Below, in pieces: positions 9,001-10,415 of a DNA stretch of 10,415 bases. Both the position numbers and the translations under genes were made by a program. Under the pieces are notes generated by a model. It was not told the origin of the DNA, made no database searches, and saw only the letters and a program-made list of their open reading frames with translations. Source of the stretch: Candidatus Poseidoniaceae archaeon (GTDB lineage: Archaea > Thermoplasmatota > Poseidoniia > Poseidoniales > Poseidoniaceae); contig JALRLN010000045.1 of the NCBI GenBank assembly GCA_023254445.1, positions 1 to 10,415 on the forward strand, written 5' to 3'. Numbering within the stretch: the first letter of the stretch is position 1; each line of letters starts with the position of its first letter.

Positions 9001-10415
9001 TAGTTGTCGGCGCCCTTGTGGAGGACGTCGATGTACAGGGTCGCCTTGGTGATGTTCGTCGCGGAGATGTCCACGATCGGCCAGGTGACGCGAGCGCCCT
9101 GACCGCTGCTCATGTAGTAGCTGTAAGCGTAATCAAGGCAGACGTTGTAGTAGCCGAAGAGACCGTTGTGGCCCTCGGGCGGGGTGTAGACGCCGCTGAA
9201 CATGCTGCTGGGGGAGTAGTAACCCCAGTAGTGGTACGGGTAGTAGGCGTAGGAGCCCGACGGGGTCACGCCGGGGATGTTGTCCCAGCGGAAGCCGAAG
9301 TCGTACGGGGGCTGGTAGTAGCCGGGGAAGGAGGGGACGCTGCCGCCGCCGTATCCGCCGTAGTAGTAGAAGTAGTACATGTAACCGGAGTTCGCGCCGT
9401 ACGGCGTGTAGTTCGGTCCGTAGGAGTACCCGTACAGGTTGCAGTCGTACTGCGGAGCACCGCCAACGCCACCTTGGTAAGTACCGACGTTGTTGCCGTT
9501 GTCCGCCGCGGAGCCGGTCGTGGAGCCCTCGTTCGGGTCGTTCGCCGAGTAGGGGTAGTATCCGGTGTCACCAGCGGTGATGTTCCAACTGTTGCCGCTG
9601 TCGTCGGTCAGGCCGATCGCCAAGCGGTCCGTGATGTAGTAGTACTTCGAGGTCGCGTAGTTGTAGGTCGGGTGAGCGTTGCCACCACCGTAGATGGAGT
9701 TCGCACCCACCTGGAGGTAGTCGCCCGTGCCGAGGAAGGTCGACAGGTCGATGGCGTAGGTCTTCCAACCCGTGGCCTGCCCGCTGAGGGAGGTCGAACG
9801 GTAGATGGTCGGGAGGCTCATGCCGCCTTCAAGGTCCACACCCACGGTGTTGTCCGTTGAGGTGAAACCGTCCACCTGCGGTGCAGCATTCTTGGACATG
9901 ATGCCCACGGCGGCGTTCTTAACGACGATGTTGTCGATGGTCGCGCCTGCGGATTCAACCCAGAGGGCCGTACCGGTCGACCCGGTGTTGATGATGGTCG
10001 AGTCGCTGATGGTCAGCGAACCGCCGTTCACCTTGACCGTCGCCATGTCGTCCGAGGACGTCGTGGCGCCGTAGATGGTGCCGTCTTCCGTCAGGCTCAG
10101 AGCGCCGTCGGCCACGTAGAGGGCGGCCATGGTGCTGCTGTCCTGGTGGAGGTCCTTCACCACGCCACCGGCCACCGCGAGGGTGCCGCCGGCGAAGTTC
10201 ATGCGGACGCCGTAGTTCGAGTTCTGCGCCTTGATCAGACCCTTGGTGCCCGTGTCCGAGGAGACATTCAGCAGAAGGGTACCGCCGTTGGAGACGGTGA
10301 GCACCGGCGAGTTCGTCGCGCTGGCGTCAACGGTGAGCACGGAGCCCATCAGGACGAGGGTGCAGCCGTCGATGTCCAGGTCAGCGCTGAGCGTCATGGG
10401 GAAGGAGTCGAAGAC
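2490..10415 (-). CDS. Giant secreted multidomain surface protein fused to a C-terminal type IV pilin module (5' end outside window)
   Basis: The frame is open from the right edge to TGA 2492-2490, giving 2,641 codons. The N-terminus is missing, since the sequence begins inside a beta-helix with no signal peptide. Residue numbers here count from the Met at 10397. Visible parts are: beta-helix (1-200); Tyr/Gly-rich domain (about 240-430); beta-helix segments (about 495-680, 840-1150, 1255-1530) with inserts at about 680-760 (Ig-like) and 1155-1250 (beta-sandwich); CBM9/DOMON-like domain (about 1538-1724); three cadherin-like domains (about 1793-2215, with two Asn-Asp-Ala-Pro signatures); CARDB-like domain (about 2222-2320); hydrophobic anchor (2422-2443); Arg-Arg and acidic linker; and type IV pilin module (2457-2635). 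Cysteines occur mostly in closely spaced pairs and none lies in the pilin part, which fits an exported, disulfide-bonded ectodomain. The likely role is a cell-surface adhesin or polysaccharide-binding protein, inferred from domain content. Domain names rest on pattern recognition and edges are approximate. Confidence 0.9.
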   Translation of the reverse strand, partial: VFDSFPMTLSADLDIDGCTLVLMGSVLTVDASATNSPVLTVSNGGTLLLNVSSDTGTKGLIKAQNSNYGVRMNFAGGTLAVAGGVVKDLHQDSSTMAALYVADGALSLTEDGTIYGATTSSDDMATVKVNGGSLTISDSTIINTGSTGTALWVESAGATIDNIVVKNAAVGIMSKNAAPQVDGFTSTDNTVGVDLEGGMSLPTIYRSTSLSGQATGWKTYAIDLSTFLGTGDYLQVGANSIYGGGNAHPTYNYATSKYYYITDRLAIGLTDDSGNSWNITAGDTGYYPYSANDPNEGSTTGSAADNGNNVGTYQGGVGGAPQYDCNLYGYSYGPNYTPYGANSGYMYYFYYYGGYGGGSVPSFPGYYQPPYDFGFRWDNIPGVTPSGSYAYYPYHYWGYYSPSSMFSGVYTPPEGHNGLFGYYNVCLDYAYSYYMSSGQGARVTWPIVDISATNITKATLYIDVLHKGADNYQDRYEFVARTSNDPSDMGTYLRESGTPLFQDGTITGADVGVEIGGDFAAGHLQNIDVTSPNDAGLSVVGSTMASADTFNVTGGDYGVLVGSGASGQMDMLNMDLDSQVTAGAYYLKDFGGDFTGTVSNSAGAAFKFGPSTTKDLAYDSVTFQDNAVGFDLGGSGDFSFVDSTFDNTDHDFTISGSSVVDYIEGTLDLTTVEVTGSGTFNRMRQVDITMTADENDGNGAQGVADVNVRLMTAAGDTASSGTTDATGVAEDLTFTTTIVDAQGSHDQDLNGYMVTSVAEIDYYWTSSSDNNADFRWVSEAVTLLDASGNTAEVELVEEFTHRVCYAYTSTSYIMLSNCYNSWSSTGSSRTFSNGLVEHGYYYGSIDGSDFVGETVMIDAPFLYLDADTHEWNDATFFVTASYDYYGYNLLYPYYYGEVNMEFHNSSITGMAVNTDGEVQGVQFGYQYYSMNLDANGSAFNGVSSIIGGMGYGYYPDYELNHFNIRNSTISHYKGYTPLNNAINLQDICIQLYGGEGDVIENNTFTNCGVGMIMQRSPYYYSHNTNEYGADNLTIQNNLFEDGGEINDIWFYTGAYSDGGLVTGNTFNNSMGSNVVAAYDSTTSDLTVSDNVMRGFSDTGVFVRGVEGFLVDGNELYGPGEGAVAIYTDGGSGDITDNTIVDSDDGILMTGATQPIGSTTSLCQISGNYGYGDSCSFTFPGNGSTLIIDIATDSWGYEISLEITKPDGTTDTWSSYTFASNTAYKPLTSYTDAGTYQIDVSDTYGDGGITLDAYYTTAASGVSGPVISGNDISISAGREVTSAYGITLEDCSGTSINMMSNTISLPTNAIVLDGCDASDDGSILQGGSQGGSVGVDHANGDSLTLSGTDITGFETGVYVDGGMLVLNDNASITADTTSATSAAAASNDAYAVYAYDTSMMVDYATLDGGSSGVGLHLEDSGAADLMHLDLSGFSGLEVYNTQFRYNMGTADAEDAIYVSDATGLVENLTWGPNVNTQIELAVGASVTSIGQDLTPSMLVLAAGTMIEEANLLDITTSHLGADTTREVGVSIVSTDGLRAAYISPDFQPDVMTVDGDNADWIGSELNPADDVMPGELTTGFSVTYTENDDLYIGIDNLDLSTSDLLIYLDVTGGGSDTGYDYGAAGAHDLPFEADYLFWAESDSSSDLYAYGFLGWGVTSLSSASVDSDFSGDFAEIMIPFSRMGGMPAQARIIAIVQGDSSADVSEVYPDQTIDSGSSTQDFSDYYTVVMGGSSLEDGILNDEVLTYRSFLGSNVPTAAKEYDVMVKHVNNDCSTDWATENDVNMSDNVALTMDIERACPTIGSALANITVDEDSTTYEVSLTSYASDVQDAAGDLTWTVEEGDTTVVYSNTPLPADGLVTWTLNGHDLSITPVPNQFGMVQFNFTVTDSNGLEDDRIVFFIIENLNDAPEICQRDTSGACVTTVRLFGDATHVNHIPEDSLVGGQSVSVILSDVANQGTNALNLIKDQPNENDPFRQVYTWNVSVDETCPLFSAAMVDDTVLTITGKSGMDFEAGGSCDMTLSLSDDGAENQDAVDDVIEIFVVPVNDAPTIDDWNLQTGDTITWASNDSSLIYGEWTIKVMEDTEDPDELTFDLSALKADVDHDGDALFWQLLPKLDDNGRAYCSYTNYFSFTFSGDELVLDLVKDATTNAPINQIDYLYDGGVHQVNPAGKGFCEMELYLVDSADAPADFAYDLNDNGYIQQTSLKRDLKIIVQNVAEQVPDYYFESASGFDFNGISNVMDGTWVPVSVTVKAGGDEGPYNHDQMLRITFQSDGHSEVERDAVYIPAPDYGTSVVVTEDVYVKQTTNIMWVEMDVLTCVDETCDMTKSIADRFIADDPVSHGVVTLPNNIDYWTEPGYYGSEDGVDSIRRPVLEDKDWCNNVMYSTKIGNIDVCDQADYGRGTFTVTDQDLPDVVRTIGASGVPSFAPSLVAVALAGVVVGLLSIAGRRDEDEEEVDEVRMLDDEHAVSPVIATILMVAITVVLSGVIYVWASSLAETDVKGVPRITFDMEEVDIFDADTGHWRISIEQAEVRLATQAVEVKVFADQFDGGMESFRLADSSDVYGFTPSNSQSVVTFADIVDIQGEEKVSTFFVGDTIYVRSHTSDGTPLTGISIQISYNPEVGQGALLRSWSNLESVA
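3010..3031 (-). repeat. 8-bp inverted repeat enclosing the internal pilin start codon
   Basis: Bases 3010-3017 (GCATGCTC) are perfectly complementary to 3024-3031 (GAGCATGC), with a 6-base loop. In the minus-strand RNA the 5' arm contains the internal ATG and the 3' arm ends at the prepilin peptidase cleavage codon (Ala2463). If folded, the stem would hide the start codon. A single 8-bp hairpin can arise by chance in 10 kb of GC-rich DNA, so only its position makes it notable. Confidence 0.5.
3032..3038 (-). promoter_or_regulatory. Shine-Dalgarno-like sequence before internal pilin start
   Basis: On the minus strand GAGGTCC (3038-3032) lies just ahead of the internal ATG at 3029, with GAGGT four bases from the start codon. 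It matches five bases of the archaeal GGAGGTGATC consensus. The same bases encode Glu-Val in the acidic linker, where Glu/Asp codons make purine-rich runs likely, so this may be coincidence. Confidence 0.4.
3069..3134 (-). other. Hydrophobic membrane anchor (TM1) of giant protein
   Basis: Residues 2422-2443 are an uninterrupted hydrophobic stretch rich in Val, Ala, Leu and Gly. It is preceded by Val-Pro-Ser-Phe-Ala-Pro and followed at once by Arg-Arg and an acidic Asp/Glu tail. Short motif, hydrophobic helix and basic residues are the usual layout at the extreme C-terminus of archaeal surface proteins. Here it lies 192 residues before the stop. By the positive-inside rule the residues after Arg-Arg are predicted to be cytoplasmic. 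Confidence 0.8.
3753..5021 (-). other. Three cadherin-like (tandem-95 type) domains of giant protein
   Basis: Residues about 1793-1903, 1904-2046 and 2047-2215 form three successive Ig-like units. The first two end in Asn-Asp-Ala-Pro (1900-1903 and about 2042-2045), the hallmark of bacterial and archaeal cadherin-like/VCBS repeats. Each contains acidic calcium-ligand-type motifs such as Asp-Glu-Asp-Ser, Pro-Glu-Asp-Ser and Met-Glu-Asp-Thr-Glu-Asp. In units two and three a Cys pair lies within the domain (1983/2012, 2119/2170). Such units form calcium-stiffened stalks in adhesins. A CARDB-like beta-sandwich (about 3438-3734) follows towards the membrane. Confidence 0.65.
5226..5786 (-). other. 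CBM9/DOMON-like beta-sandwich domain of giant protein
   Basis: Residues about 1538-1724 start with Thr-Val-Asp-Gly-Asp-Asn-Ala-Asp-Trp. They continue with Asp-Asp-Leu-Tyr-Ile-Gly-Ile-Asp-Asn-Leu-Asp and end with a Phe-Ala-Glu-Ile-Met-Ile-Pro-Phe-Ser strand. This order (Asp-Gly-x-x-x-Asp-Trp, then Asp-x-Leu-Tyr-Ile, then Glu-x-x-Ile-Pro) is the signature of CBM9-like / DOMON-like modules, which bind sugars or haem in secreted proteins. Sugar binding is inferred from the fold; binding residues were not identified. Confidence 0.55.
6648..6935 (-). other. Beta-sandwich insert (PPC/CUB-like) in the beta-helix
   Basis: Residues about 1155-1250 break the beta-helix repeat. They contain a Cys pair (1156, 1168), the segment Asp-Ser-Trp-Gly-Tyr-Glu-Ile-Ser, Lys-Pro-Asp-Gly-Thr, and a closing Gly-Thr-Tyr-Gln-Ile-Asp-Val-Ser-Asp-Thr-Tyr-Gly-Asp-Gly. 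A hydrophobic strand pattern ending in Asp-x-Tyr-Gly-Asp-Gly is common in small secreted beta-sandwich domains next to adhesin repeats. The family name is tentative. Confidence 0.4.
6948..7880 (-). other. Parallel beta-helix domain (NosD-like) of giant protein
   Basis: Residues about 840-1150 carry the clearest beta-helix repeats of the protein. Asn-rich coils of about 20-25 residues recur as Ile-Glu-Asn-Asn-Thr-Phe, Ile-Gln-Asn-Asn-Leu-Phe, Val-Thr-Gly-Asn-Thr-Phe, Val-Ser-Asp-Asn-Val-Met, Val-Asp-Gly-Asn-Glu-Leu and Ile-Thr-Asp-Asn-Thr-Ile. This is the PbH1 pattern of NosD and periplasmic copper-binding / carbohydrate-binding beta-helices. The first half also contains short Tyr clusters. 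A related but less regular helix continues at residues 1255-1530 (about 5808-6635) after a beta-sandwich insert. Confidence 0.75.
9108..9497 (-). other. Tyrosine/glycine-rich domain of giant protein
   Basis: Residues 301-430 contain 31 tyrosines in 130 positions, with many Gly, Pro and Ser and several runs of two or three Tyr, such as Tyr-Tyr-Phe-Tyr-Tyr-Tyr. Two cysteines (319 and 420) bracket the core, so it may be a disulfide-closed loop or subdomain. It interrupts an otherwise beta-structured region, with beta-sandwich-like sequence on both sides. Tyr-rich patches in secreted proteins can bind carbohydrates or form adhesive or cross-linked material; which applies here cannot be told from sequence. 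Confidence 0.7.
9798..10415 (-). other. Parallel beta-helix domain 1 of giant protein (N-terminal part visible)
   Basis: The first 200 visible residues show short repeated beta-strands with Gly, Asn, Asp and Thr turns, such as Gly-Gly-Thr-Leu, Gly-Gly-Ser-Leu-Thr-Ile-Ser and Gly-Ala-Thr-Ile-Asp-Asn-Ile. This is the pattern of right-handed parallel beta-helices (pectate-lyase-like / NosD-like). The repeat is already in progress at the window edge, so the domain extends further upstream. Such domains in surface proteins usually bind or cleave polysaccharides or act as rigid stalks; no catalytic residues were identified. Confidence 0.65.

Noticed and set aside
2601..9860. 2,419-residue plus-strand reading frame as a real gene
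   Set aside because: It is the exact complement frame of the giant gene. Its product lacks any domain, signal peptide or normal composition, and codon bias explains the lack of stops.
10395..10397. ATG at 10397 as the true start of the giant protein
   Set aside because: The frame stays open to the window edge (six more codons). The following sequence is mid-beta-helix with no signal peptide, so the gene starts outside the window.
2490..10415. CRISPR array, insertion sequence or exact tandem DNA repeats in the giant gene
   Set aside because: The repetition is at protein level (beta-helix coils, cadherin-like units, Tyr runs). I saw no regularly spaced exact DNA repeats, terminal inverted repeats or transposase.

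Overview
The window comes from an archaeon, most likely a Thermoplasmatota or Marine Group II (Poseidoniales)-type euryarchaeote. Three things point there: a complete small subunit of the archaeal replicative DNA polymerase D (DP1), an archaeal type IV prepilin motif, and acidic, tyrosine- and aspartate-rich secreted protein sequence in GC-rich DNA with mostly G/C-ending codons. The lineage below 'archaeon with PolD' is inference.

Layout, left to right. Bases 1-34 hold the last codons of an unidentified upstream gene (+). Bases 76-1689 encode DP1 (+), with all metallophosphoesterase motifs of the PolD proofreading nuclease intact. Only one base separates its stop codon from the stop of a convergent HAD-family phosphatase (1691-2347, -). 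Upstream of the phosphatase, the 133-base gap 2357-2489 is almost filled by five stem-loops packed end to end (2375-2478). From 2490 to the right edge (10415), a single minus-strand reading frame encodes the C-terminal 2,641 residues of a giant surface protein. Its N-terminus and signal peptide lie outside the window.

The giant protein reads, N to C: parallel beta-helix; a tyrosine/glycine-rich domain flanked by two cysteines; more beta-helix interrupted by beta-sandwich inserts; a CBM9/DOMON-like beta-sandwich; three cadherin-like (tandem-95 type) domains; a CARDB-like domain; and a C-terminal hydrophobic anchor followed by Arg-Arg and an acidic stretch. The frame then does not stop. It continues into a complete archaeal type IV pilin module (3029-2490) with a class III prepilin peptidase site, a hydrophobic pilin helix and a beta-rich tail. 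The predicted topology puts the prepilin peptidase site on the cytoplasmic side, where the enzyme acts, so the protein could be a self-consistent polyprotein or a membrane hairpin. An in-frame ATG with a Shine-Dalgarno-like sequence, inside an 8-bp inverted repeat, lies exactly at the start of the pilin module and also allows internal initiation. This surface protein/pilin fusion is the most unusual thing in the window. The stem-loop array just 3' of it is the second.

DP1 is a housekeeping replication gene and has no evident functional link with the rest. The phosphatase is co-oriented with the giant gene but separated from it by the stem-loop array, so it may be read through from it. No RNA genes, CRISPR arrays, insertion sequences or attachment sites were recognised.
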